Positions 7,347-13,772 of a DNA stretch of 13,952 nt are shown here, one piece after another (position 1 is the stretch's first letter; each line of letters starts with the position of its first letter). The DNA comes from Eggerthella sp. CAG:209 (GTDB taxonomy: Bacteria > Actinomycetota > Coriobacteriia > Coriobacteriales > Eggerthellaceae), in contig FR884585.1 in assembly GCA_000436075.1 (NCBI GenBank), forward strand, positions 1 through 13,952. Direction: 5' to 3'. The position numbers and the translations under genes were made by a program. Below the pieces are notes generated by a model, which did not search any database, had not been told where the DNA came from, and was given only the letters and a program-made list of their open reading frames with translations.

Positions 7347-8848
7347 TGGTTCTCCTCTCGGTTGGCGTTGTTGCGACAGGCATCGGTAAGAGCTTGGGCA
7401 GTTTCAGCGCGCTTTTGCTCCTCTTCTTGTTTTTTATGCTCCGCAAACCACGAACGGAACTTCTTGCTGCTCATCGTGTCAAGATTGCGCGATGCTAACC
7501 AGCCGTTCAGGACAGGGATCCAAGTGCTGCCGCGATCAAGCTGATTTGTTTTGCCGGTCATGAGCTTCATTGCAGGTGCCGCCGCTGCCGTAAGAGCTCC
7601 GTAGGTAACGCGATTCGAGAAAGTTGCGGCTGCCGCAGTGAAGATGGCCTTTTCGACAGGAGATACGTAGCCTTGGCTTACCACGTTACGTCGATGCTGG
7701 GAAATAAGATTCGGAAGCGGCACCTTCACAGGGCACACCTCCGCGCATTGTCCGCATAAAGAGCATGCGTAGGGCAGCTTCGCTGTTTTCTCGTATCCAA
7801 CAAGGAGGGGAGTCAAAACAACGCCCATGGGACCTGGGTAGATTGAGCCATATCCATGACCGGTAATGTGACGGTATACTGGGCAAGAATTCATGCACGC
7901 GCCGCAGCGGATGCAGCGAAGCATGGGACGGAATTCATGAGCCAGAATATCGGTGCGTCCGTTGTTCACGATTACGATATGCACATTTTTTGGGCCGTCA
8001 GCTTCGCCCTCTCGACGGCATCCCGTATTAATAGAGAACGAACCAGAGATCTTGGCACCGACAGCGCTGCGCACCAAGAGTTTCATCATTACGTCGAGGG
8101 AGCGCAGGTCGGGTACGATGCGCTCAGTGCCCATGACGACAATTTGCGTTTCGGGGATGCTCGAAGCCATACGTGCGTTGCCCTCGTTGGAAACGAGAGT
8201 GCAAGAGCCGGTTTCCGCAACGCCGAAGTTGCAGCCGGTTACGCCAATGGGGGCATTCATGAATTCGGGGCGTAGCGTTTTGCGTAGGAAACGGGTGATT
8301 TCCTCGGGGTCATTAGTGCCCTCGTAGCCCTTTTGCTCATGGTAAAGATTGCGAATGGAAGTGCGGTCAAAGTGCAGCGCCGGCACAACGATGTGCGAAG
8401 GTGCATTGCCTGCAGTTTGGATGATGTGCTCGGCGCAGTCGGTCTCGACCGGTTTGATCCCGTGCGATTCCAGGAACGTGTTGAGCCCGATTTCTTCGGT
8501 CATCATACTCTTGGACTTTACGCAGCTTTTAGCGCCTTCTGCTTCAAAGATATCAAGAATACAATCGAGCGCGTCATTGTCGGTAGGGGCAAAATGCACC
8601 TGTGCACCGTTTTTCTGAGCATTTGTCGCAAATTGGCGAACGTAGTAGTCAAGGTTCTCGAGCACATGGTCGCGAATGGCTGCGGCATGCGTGCGGAAAT
8701 CCTCCCAGTTGTCTACTTCGGCAACAAGAGCGTCGCGCTTGCCGGTAATAACGTCCTGAGCGGTTTCGATGGCTCGATGCTTGAACGTGTCGGAAAGCGC
8801 ACGGTGGATGCGGTCCTCGAGGGGTGCATCGTCGTAGATGATCGACAT
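7343..8848 (-). CDS. lutB: Lactate utilization iron-sulfur protein B
   Basis: Iron-sulfur subunit of the L-lactate oxidising LutABC complex. The 501 residues comprise an N-terminal LUD domain (about 60-305), with GVTGCNFGVAETGSCTLVSN (202-221) as its hallmark, followed by two [4Fe-4S] motifs. These are C312-x2-C315-x2-C318-x3-C322 (CIRCGACMNSCP) and C362-x2-C365-x2-C368-x3-C372 (CSLCGQCAEVCP). The C-terminal part (from about 390) matches the LutB tail, and the last 35 residues are a charged Lys/Glu/Gln-rich helix. GGAGG (8861-8857) lies inside the 3' end of lutA, eight bases before ATG; lutA stops three bases before this start. lutC overlaps the stop by four bases. Confidence 0.93.
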   Translation of the reverse strand: MSIIYDDAPLEDRIHRALSDTFKHRAIETAQDVITGKRDALVAEVDNWEDFRTHAAAIRDHVLENLDYYVRQFATNAQKNGAQVHFAPTDNDALDCILDIFEAEGAKSCVKSKSMMTEEIGLNTFLESHGIKPVETDCAEHIIQTAGNAPSHIVVPALHFDRTSIRNLYHEQKGYEGTNDPEEITRFLRKTLRPEFMNAPIGVTGCNFGVAETGSCTLVSNEGNARMASSIPETQIVVMGTERIVPDLRSLDVMMKLLVRSAVGAKISGSFSINTGCRREGEADGPKNVHIVIVNNGRTDILAHEFRPMLRCIRCGACMNSCPVYRHITGHGYGSIYPGPMGVVLTPLLVGYEKTAKLPYACSLCGQCAEVCPVKVPLPNLISQHRRNVVSQGYVSPVEKAIFTAAAATFSNRVTYGALTAAAAPAMKLMTGKTNQLDRGSTWIPVLNGWLASRNLDTMSSKKFRSWFAEHKKQEEEQKRAETAQALTDACRNNANREENQ

Positions 8849-8851
8849 TTC

Positions 8852-9598
8852 CTATGCCTCCAATCGAGAGTCGAGGATTTGCGCAATATGCATAACCTTC
8901 ATATTGCTGGAAACAACACCTTGCTCGATGAGGCGATCGAGAGCGCCCTTGATGTTCATGAGGCATGCCTGGTCTGCACCGCAGAGATAGTCGGCTCCGG
9001 TGGCAAGTGCGAATGCAACTTTTTCCTGGACCATATGTCCAGAAACCTCAGGCTCTTTAACGCTGAATGTGCCTCCGAACCCACAGCAGCGGTCAGCTTC
9101 GGGCATTTCAATGTAGCTGAGCCCCTCTACATTCTTCAAAAGGGTAAGGGGCTGCTCTTCTACGCCGAGCATGCGAGTGAGGTGGCAGCTCTTGTGGTAG
9201 GTGACCGTGCCATCGAGGTGGGCGCCAACGTTGGTGACGCCCAAAACATCAACGATGAACTGGGTGAATTCGTAAATGCGCGGAGCAAGATCGGCAATTT
9301 TATTGCTGTATTCGACATCGTCTGCGAAAAAATGAGGATACTCGGCCTTGATTGCCCAAGCGCAAGAGCCAGTGAGCGAAACAATGGTGTCGTACCCGCT
9401 GTAGGCATCGATAACCTTTTTCATCATAGGCTTGGCTTCTTCGATGTAGCCCGAATTTGAAAAGGGCTGGCCGCAGCATACTTGGTCATCGGGGAGCTCT
9501 ACTTCGCATCCAAGTTTCTCAAGTACGTTGACGGCAGCGATTCCCACTTCTGGATAAAGCATGTCGACCATGCACCCTGGGAAGAACGCGACTTTCAT
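8852..9598 (-). CDS. lutA: Lactate utilization protein A (CCG-domain iron-sulfur protein)
   Basis: First subunit of the LutABC L-lactate oxidation complex, related to the C-terminal domains of GlcF, GlpC and HdrB. The 248 residues hold two cysteine-rich CCG domains. The first has C9 (FFPGC), C41-C42 (VCCGQPFSNSG) and C79 (TGSC); the second has C138 (YHKSCH), C171-C172 (RCCGFGGTFSV) and C212. All expected cysteines for cluster binding are present. AAAGGA (9609-9604 on the minus strand), five bases before ATG, supports the start. It heads the lutABC operon; no lactate permease or LutR-type regulator gene is next to it. It is divergent from rplJL, with about 400 bases between. Confidence 0.92.
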   Translation of the reverse strand: MKVAFFPGCMVDMLYPEVGIAAVNVLEKLGCEVELPDDQVCCGQPFSNSGYIEEAKPMMKKVIDAYSGYDTIVSLTGSCAWAIKAEYPHFFADDVEYSNKIADLAPRIYEFTQFIVDVLGVTNVGAHLDGTVTYHKSCHLTRMLGVEEQPLTLLKNVEGLSYIEMPEADRCCGFGGTFSVKEPEVSGHMVQEKVAFALATGADYLCGADQACLMNIKGALDRLIEQGVVSSNMKVMHIAQILDSRLEA

Positions 9599-9752
9599 TG
9601 GGGTCCTTTCTCGATAAACAAATTAATGTTCAAGCTTTACCCATCGATTGGCAAGAACGCGGCCGTAGGCGCTGGAACATGGTCAGTGAACGGCGGCAAA
9701 GAGAGGGCTTTGGACATAAAAAGGATGTTTCTGAAAATTGTAGAAAAAATGC
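9599..9752. other. gap between lutA and the rplJ promoter
   Basis: This stretch must hold the minus-strand lut promoter, but I find no convincing -35/-10 pair. TTGCCA and ATTAAT on the minus strand (about 9650 and 9623) are 21 bases apart, too far. No open frame with a ribosome binding site and no operator-like palindrome stands out. The remaining gap up to rplJ is filled by the promoter and leader described separately. Confidence 0.4.
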
Positions 9753-9780
9753 TTGACGATGATGTGCTTCTTAGTAAAAT
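9753..9780 (+). promoter_or_regulatory. strong sigma-70-type promoter of rplJL
   Basis: TTGACG (9753-9758) and TAAAAT (9775-9780) each match the consensus in five of six positions, separated by 16 bases. Transcription would start near 9786-9788, giving a leader of about 213 bases before rplJ. A short CTGTT-AAA-AACAG stem (9788-9800) would lie at the very 5' end of the transcript. Confidence 0.8.
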
Positions 9781-9811
9781 ATAAGGGCTGTTAAAAACAG
9801 TATTTTGTTTA

Positions 9812-9941
9812 CATAGTTCCGCTGCTCAAGACAGCAGGTACCGAAAGGTTTAATCGCAATATGCGGCCCGCCGAGGTGGTCGATAAGTATCGCGCTTTAC
9901 GGCCCCTGCGTCTTAGGACGGAAGGGGTCGTTTCTTTTCTC
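9812..9941 (+). promoter_or_regulatory. ribosomal protein L10 leader (autoregulatory mRNA element)
   Basis: The leader of rplJ contains the conserved pieces of the L10 leader family: AAGACAGCAGG (9828-9838), an ACC-GAAA-GGT tetraloop stem (9840-9849) followed by TTAATC, then CCGCCGAGGTGG (9868-9879). Extra stems are CGCA/TGCG near 9855-9864 and CGATA/TATCG (9881-9892). In known cases L10, or L10 with L7/L12, binds this element and lowers expression of its own operon. Here the element is followed by an attenuator stem, so binding probably promotes transcription termination. The assignment comes from pattern and position before rplJ. Confidence 0.82.
9900..9940 (+). terminator. attenuator terminator in the rplJ leader
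   Basis: CCCC (9903-9906) pairs with GGGG (9924-9927), extended outward by G9901-C9929 and C9900-G9930, and inward by CGTC/GACG (9909-9912 with 9917-9920) around a TTAG loop, with one G-G mismatch and one bulged A. TTTCTTTTCT (9931-9940) follows. It stands 60 bases before rplJ, between the L10-binding region and the ribosome binding site, as expected of a premature terminator. Confidence 0.7.
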
Positions 9942-9999
9942 AAGCACGACTCCACCCATTCGGGGCGGAACCCGAGTTTGAGATAAAGGAGGTGTACAT

Positions 10000-10521
10000 A
10001 TGCCAAGTGTAAAGAACGAAACCAAGCTCGCGCAGATCAAGGAAGATCTCGAAGGTGCTGGTGCAGTATGGGTTGTTGATGCTTGTGGTCTTACCGTAAA
10101 GGAGACTCAGGCTCTTCGCCAGGCTGTTCGCGAAGCAGGCGCTTCCATGAAGGTTTACAAGAACACCCTCATGCACATCGCGCTCGCTGACGCTGAGCTG
10201 CCCACGCTCGACGACATGCTGCATGGTCCTAGCGCATTCGTATTCGCCGGTGATGATGTTGCTGCTGCCGCTAAGGCAGTTAAGGAGTTCTCCAAGACCA
10301 ATGAGACCCTGGAAATCAAGGGTGGTTTGATGGAAGGCGCTGCTGTAAGCGCTGCTGAGGTTGAAGCTATTGCTTCTCTGCCTTCTCGCGAAGAACTCTA
10401 CGCACACATCGCTGCTGCTATCAACGGTGTTGCTCAGGGTCTTGCTACTGCTATCAACGGTGTACCCCGTGGTTTGGCTCAGGTCGCCAAGGCCGTTGCC
10501 GACCAGAAGGAAGCTGCGTAA
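10000..10521 (+). CDS. rplJ: 50S ribosomal protein L10
   Basis: Base of the ribosomal stalk: it binds 23S rRNA near the GTPase centre and carries the L7/L12 dimers. The 173 residues match the family length. The N-terminal half (1-130) is the rRNA-binding domain, with KEDLEGAGAVWVVDACGLTV and MKVYKNTLMHIAL recognisable. The C-terminal helix (about 133-173) contains an internal near-repeat (AINGVAQGLA, AINGVPRGLA) and is the docking site for L7/L12. The Shine-Dalgarno AAAGGAGGTG (9985-9994) is close to a full complement of the 16S tail and fixes the start. A TCGGG/CCCGA stem lies just upstream of it. It is expressed with rplL from the promoter at 9753 under the L10 leader. No rplKA genes lie upstream. 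Confidence 0.97.
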   Translation: MPSVKNETKLAQIKEDLEGAGAVWVVDACGLTVKETQALRQAVREAGASMKVYKNTLMHIALADAELPTLDDMLHGPSAFVFAGDDVAAAAKAVKEFSKTNETLEIKGGLMEGAAVSAAEVEAIASLPSREELYAHIAAAINGVAQGLATAINGVPRGLAQVAKAVADQKEAA

Positions 10522-10531
10522 GCGGATTCCT

Positions 10532-10599
10532 TGCAGCGTGAAATTCGCTGCATAACAAGTATTTTGAAATATCGGCTGCAATCATAAGGGTTTGCAGCC
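10532..10599 (+). other. two hairpins with interchangeable arms between rplJ and rplL
   Basis: TGCAGCG (10532-10538) pairs with CGCTGCA (10546-10552), and GGCTGCAA (10574-10581) pairs with TTGCAGCC (10592-10599). All four arms share the same six-base core or its complement, so arm 1 could pair with arm 3 and arm 2 with arm 4. Neither hairpin is followed by a T run. The second ends just before the rplL ribosome binding site (AAAGGA, 10605-10610). Confidence 0.6.
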
Positions 10600-10617
10600 C
10601 AACGAAAGGAAACTAAC

Positions 10618-10992
10618 ATGGCTGTTTCTCGCGAAGAGATCATCGAAGCTCTGAAGGAAATGTCCCTGCTCGAGGCTTCTGAACTGGTAAAGGATATCGA
10701 GGAGACCTTCGGCGTATCCGCTGCTGCTCCCGTTGCTGTTGCTGCTGCTCCTGCTGCTGGCGGCGAAGCTGCTGCTGAGAAGTCCGAGTTCGACGTTGTA
10801 CTCGAAGGCTTCGGCGACAACAAGATCGCTGTTATCAAGGCTGTACGTGAGATCACCGGTCTCGGCCTGAAGGAAGCTAAGGAAGTAGTAGAGTCTGCTC
10901 CCGCTCCTGTACAGGAAGGCGTTGCTAAGGACAAGGCTGAGGAAATCAAGGCTAAGCTCGAAGAGGCAGGCGCTGCTGTAACCCTGAAGTAA
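10618..10992 (+). CDS. rplL: 50S ribosomal protein L7/L12
   Basis: Stalk protein present in several copies per ribosome; it recruits and stimulates translational GTPases. The 124 residues are the normal length. Visible are the N-terminal dimerisation helices that bind L10 (1-31), an Ala/Pro/Gly-rich hinge (about 33-54, coded by many GCT codons), and the compact C-terminal domain with EFDVVLEGFGDNKIAVIK and the conserved LGLKEAKEVVE helix. AAAGGA seven bases before ATG supports the start. It follows rplJ after 96 bases that carry two stems, which may help raise L7/L12 output over L10. A strong terminator follows and rpoB is not next to it. Confidence 0.97.
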   Translation: MAVSREEIIEALKEMSLLEASELVKDIEETFGVSAAAPVAVAAAPAAGGEAAAEKSEFDVVLEGFGDNKIAVIKAVREITGLGLKEAKEVVESAPAPVQEGVAKDKAEEIKAKLEEAGAAVTLK

Positions 10993-11015
10993 CTCATTTT
11001 TCGAGTATCTTCTTC

Positions 11016-11046
11016 AAAGTGCCCAGCTTATGCTGGGCACTTTTTT
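11016..11046 (+). terminator. rho-independent terminator after rplL
   Basis: AAAGTGCCCAGC (11016-11027) and GCTGGGCACTTT (11032-11043) are perfect complements around a TTAT loop, with six T (11041-11046) at the 3' side. It lies 23 bases after the rplL stop and ends the rplJL unit. Confidence 0.95.
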
Positions 11047-11215
11047 ATGCGATGATGCTAGCTGTTTGCTGATGTTTGAGGCTTCTTCTATATTGCAGCT
11101 CGGAAACGCCTTTGGCGTTTGATTGCTAATGCCTGTTTTTGCATATAGGGTAACCATTGAAGATATTCTTGAGCGCTCGAAGTGCTTCGGATGACTAACA
11201 ACGAAAGGATCCTTG

Positions 11216-12397
11216 ATGGAAAAAGGCTATTTTGCGGCAGCGTGGGGTGATGTGACTAAGTCGCCTGGTTGGGCATCGGTTGTGCTTCGTCTGGGTTTGC
11301 TGTGCCTTATTCCCATCTTTGGCGTTGTGGTGATGTACGGGTATCTCTTTTCGTGGGCTCGTGACATCGCATGGAATGTTCATCGCCCCCTTCCGAGAAA
11401 GATATTTGCCAATGAAGACGGAAGCCTCTATAGGCGTGGTTTTTTCATCTTCGTTGTTGCGCTGGTGTTTTCGCTTGTTCCAGAGCTCGTTAACTTATTT
11501 ATTGGCATGTCTGCCGGCTTTTCATTTGGCGGCACAGCTTTGTATGGGTCGTATGTGCCGGCGCTCTTTGGCTCCATGATCTGGCTTGCCGGCAATTCGG
11601 CTAGCGCAGCCCTGTCGTTCTTGGCTGCTTTGTTTTTCTGGGTTGGAGCGATGCGCGTTTCTTTGTACGGAACGCTTTCATCAGGTTTTCAGGTTCAAAA
11701 GATCTGGGCAATGATGAAACATGATTTCATTGGGTTGCTGCGTATTGTCGGGATGGCAATTTTGATTGCTGTGGCTATCGCGTTTTCCGCGATGGTTCTC
11801 GCGCTGTTCTTCGCTCTGATTTGCGGCGGTTTGATTTGGCTGATGTCGAGCGGTTCGTCGACATCCATGGTCGCCGCTGCCCTGATTGTTCTTTTGGGTG
11901 CTGCGTTTCTTGCGTTACTACTATTTGCTTACGTACTTCAAAATGCGTTGGTGTTTCGTGCGTTGGGCTATTGGACCCGTCAATTCGATGTGAGCCTCTG
12001 GAACGGCCAAGATGACCCAATGCCCTTTGAGCGTAACGATATGCAATATTCCAATAACGTTTCTGCGCATCAGGGTTTTGCTGCGCAGTGCGCTCCGACA
12101 TCAAGCCATGTTTCTGACGCAGCTTATGGCGGCGAATCGTCTGTTGGCCCCATTCCCAATGGCGTCCCATCTGGTTTTGCTCAAACCGCTCCTTTCGCTG
12201 GTACGGGTGGGCCTATTGCTCAACCCGCTCAAGAATTCCACGGCTCAGAGCCGCTAACCCATGGCTCTGAAGGTGACGACAATACCGGCTTGCAGGTTCT
12301 TGAGTCGCCCGATGACCCACTTCTGACTGGAGAGCAGCCCCAAAACAGAGAGACAGACTCCCAGGCAAGGCCAGAGGGCGAATCCAAAACTAATTAG
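11216..12397 (+). CDS. DUF4013-like multi-pass membrane protein
   Basis: A 393-residue membrane protein of unknown function. The N-terminal half resembles DUF4013 proteins: a short amphipathic start, PGWASVVLRLGLLCLIPIFG leading into the first helix (about 21-45), a polar loop with WARDIAWNVHRPLPRKI, then further helices at about 74-97, 131-147, 171-210 (long, perhaps two) and 218-241. Residues 265-393 form a soluble, low-complexity tail rich in Pro, Gly, Ser, Gln and acids, probably disordered and cytoplasmic. I start at ATG 11216, six bases after AAGGA (11205-11209); a TTG at 11213 is too close to that site. The 3' end overlaps the convergent DUF2520-type gene by eight bases, and its likely terminator lies inside that gene. 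The 170 bases upstream show no clear promoter. Family assignment is from pattern only. Confidence 0.8.
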   Translation: MEKGYFAAAWGDVTKSPGWASVVLRLGLLCLIPIFGVVVMYGYLFSWARDIAWNVHRPLPRKIFANEDGSLYRRGFFIFVVALVFSLVPELVNLFIGMSAGFSFGGTALYGSYVPALFGSMIWLAGNSASAALSFLAALFFWVGAMRVSLYGTLSSGFQVQKIWAMMKHDFIGLLRIVGMAILIAVAIAFSAMVLALFFALICGGLIWLMSSGSSTSMVAAALIVLLGAAFLALLLFAYVLQNALVFRALGYWTRQFDVSLWNGQDDPMPFERNDMQYSNNVSAHQGFAAQCAPTSSHVSDAAYGGESSVGPIPNGVPSGFAQTAPFAGTGGPIAQPAQEFHGSEPLTHGSEGDDNTGLQVLESPDDPLLTGEQPQNRETDSQARPEGESKTN

Positions 12398-13211
12398 TTG
12401 TTCGATGCTTTTCTTCCGCGATGCGAAGAAGGGTTTCGTTTAAGATCTGATACACCTCGCGTGTCTGCCCGTTAAGGCACGCGAGGTGTTTTTCTATGGT
12501 TGCCATGTCGCCGCGTTCGGCGGGTCCGGTAAGTGAAGCAACAGTTCCTTCGTTCGCCACATGCTGGGCATTTCCCAGGAATAGAGGCGCAAGCGCTTTT
12601 TCGGCACTTTCGGAGCTGAATCCGCATTTTACCAACTCGTCGCAGGACAGCCGATAGAGCGCAATAACGTGATTTGATGCCATTGCGGCTGCAGCGTGAT
12701 AGCGCGCCTTTTGCTCAGTTTTAATAATCTGATAGGGGTTTCCCATTGCTTCGACAATCGAGATAGCTTCGTTCAATTTTCCGTTGTCTCCCTCGATGGC
12801 GAAAAAGGCCTTTTGCAATTCATCGGTGCTGGTGCATTTCGATGGAATTGCGAAAAGGGGATGGATGGAATAAGCGTATGCTCCCTTATCGCCGCATCCG
12901 TTAAGCTCAGAAGAGGGAAGAGCCCCGCTGCAGTGGCAAATCAGCATCCCATTTAGAATCTCGTTGTCATCTGAATCCCTAATTGTTTCCCAGGTAGGTA
13001 CAATCTGGCCATCTGGCGTGGTGATGAATAGAGCATCGCATTTTGCTGCGAGATTGATCGGCGATTTATATGCTTGTGACCCCGTCAACTGCGCTGCCTC
13101 TTCGGCAGAGGCGTAGGTTTTGCTGGTGTATCCGATGAGCTCATGTTCTTGCGCAAAGTAACGTCCAAGCGAGCAGCCGACTTTTCCTGCACCAACAAAG
13201 CCTATTCTCAT
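12390..13211 (-). CDS. Rossmann-fold/DUF2520 family protein
   Basis: A 273-residue cytoplasmic protein with an NAD(P)-binding-type Rossmann fold followed by a helical C-terminal domain, the layout of the Rossmann-like/DUF2520 family related to ketopantoate and pyrroline-carboxylate reductases. Visible are GFVGAGKVGCSLG (4-16), TTPDGQI (64-70), ICHCSGALPSSEL (91-103), YSIHPLFAIP (114-123), RYHAAAAMASNH (170-181) and ASLTGPAERGD (225-235). The reaction is not known to me; in some bacteria relatives sit beside pantothenate genes, but not here. AGGA (13220-13217), five bases before ATG, supports the start, which is nine bases after the carbonic anhydrase stop, so the two are co-transcribed. The codons for residues 241-254 contain the two arms of a terminator for the opposite-strand gene. 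The stop lies in the overlap with that gene. Confidence 0.85.
   Translation of the reverse strand: MRIGFVGAGKVGCSLGRYFAQEHELIGYTSKTYASAEEAAQLTGSQAYKSPINLAAKCDALFITTPDGQIVPTWETIRDSDDNEILNGMLICHCSGALPSSELNGCGDKGAYAYSIHPLFAIPSKCTSTDELQKAFFAIEGDNGKLNEAISIVEAMGNPYQIIKTEQKARYHAAAAMASNHVIALYRLSCDELVKCGFSSESAEKALAPLFLGNAQHVANEGTVASLTGPAERGDMATIEKHLACLNGQTREVYQILNETLLRIAEEKHRTTN
12452..12493 (+). terminator. terminator of the DUF4013-like gene, inside the convergent coding sequence
   Basis: ACACCTCGCGTG (12452-12463) and CACGCGAGGTGT (12478-12489) are perfect 12-base complements around a 14-base loop, with TTTTT (12489-12493) on the plus-strand 3' side. On the minus strand the stem is followed by ATCAG, so it should act only on plus-strand transcripts. 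It lies 55 bases after the plus-strand stop. Confidence 0.75.
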
Positions 13212-13220
13212 GATGATCCT

Positions 13221-13772
13221 CTACTCCTCGACAGGGGTTAGTTTTCCTGTAGTTGAATCGATGATAAACCCGCGTACTGTGATTGTTTCAGGGATAAGGG
13301 GATGGTGGGCAATGGTTCGGACAGTGGCACGAACGCTTTCTTCTCCATCGTCGAATCCTTGAAGCCATGTTTCGAAATCGATTCCGCAGTAATGCATCAT
13401 GTCGATGTGGTCTTGCGAGATTCCCGCATTCAGCATGTGGCAGATCATGTCATCGGAATTCATGTGCTGAGCACCGCAGTTGCTGTGGCCAACTACCATG
13501 ATCGTTTTCACTCCGAGTTCAAAAACAGCTACCAGCAAGCTTCTTATAACGCTGCCAAAAGGATGGGATATCACTCCGCCAGCGTTTTTGATTATCTTGG
13601 CATCGCCATTCTTGAGTCCCAATGCCGCCGGTAGAAGTTCGGTAAGGCGCGTGTCCATGCAGCTTACTATTGCTAGCTTTTTATCGGGGTATTTATCGGT
13701 TGAGTATTTGAGATAGCCCTTTTCTTCGACGAATGTTTTATTGTGGGCAAGGATTTCATCTATGGTGCTCAT
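13221..13772 (-). CDS. Beta-class carbonic anhydrase
   Basis: Zinc enzyme that interconverts carbon dioxide and bicarbonate in the cytoplasm. The 183 residues fit the short bacterial beta class. The zinc ligands are C38 (SCMDTR), H96 and C99 (GHSNCG); D40 and R42 form the conserved Asp-Arg pair next to zinc. KIIKNAGGVIS (59-69) is the usual strand after the first ligand. The sequence looks closest to the small, Rv1284-like subgroup. AAGGA five bases before ATG supports the start. The ATG lies inside the 3' end of the YgbA-family gene (17-base overlap), and the DUF2520-type gene follows after nine bases, so all three are probably translated from one message. Bicarbonate supply for carboxylations or fatty acid synthesis is a likely role. 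Confidence 0.93.
   Translation of the reverse strand: MSTIDEILAHNKTFVEEKGYLKYSTDKYPDKKLAIVSCMDTRLTELLPAALGLKNGDAKIIKNAGGVISHPFGSVIRSLLVAVFELGVKTIMVVGHSNCGAQHMNSDDMICHMLNAGISQDHIDMMHYCGIDFETWLQGFDDGEESVRATVRTIAHHPLIPETITVRGFIIDSTTGKLTPVEE

Noticed and set aside
8333..9460. 375-codon plus-strand open frame opposite lutB and lutA
   Set aside because: It lies fully antisense to two well-matched proteins, spans their junction, has no ribosome binding site that stands out, and its translation looks like no protein family. It is a by-product of codon bias.
9618..9660. Minus-strand promoter for lutABC built from TTGCCA and ATTAAT
   Set aside because: The spacing of 21 bases is too long and other pairings match poorly, so I list no promoter.
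10720..10790. GCT-rich repeat inside rplL
   Set aside because: It encodes the normal Ala-rich hinge of L7/L12 and reflects codon preference, not a separate repeat element.
11104..11120. AAACGCC-TTT-GGCGTTT stem upstream of the DUF4013-like gene
   Set aside because: The loop is only three bases, no T run follows, and the rplL terminator lies just upstream. I see no role I can support.
11213..11215. TTG start for the DUF4013-like protein
   Set aside because: It is only three bases from AAGGA, while the ATG at 11216 has a normal six-base spacing.
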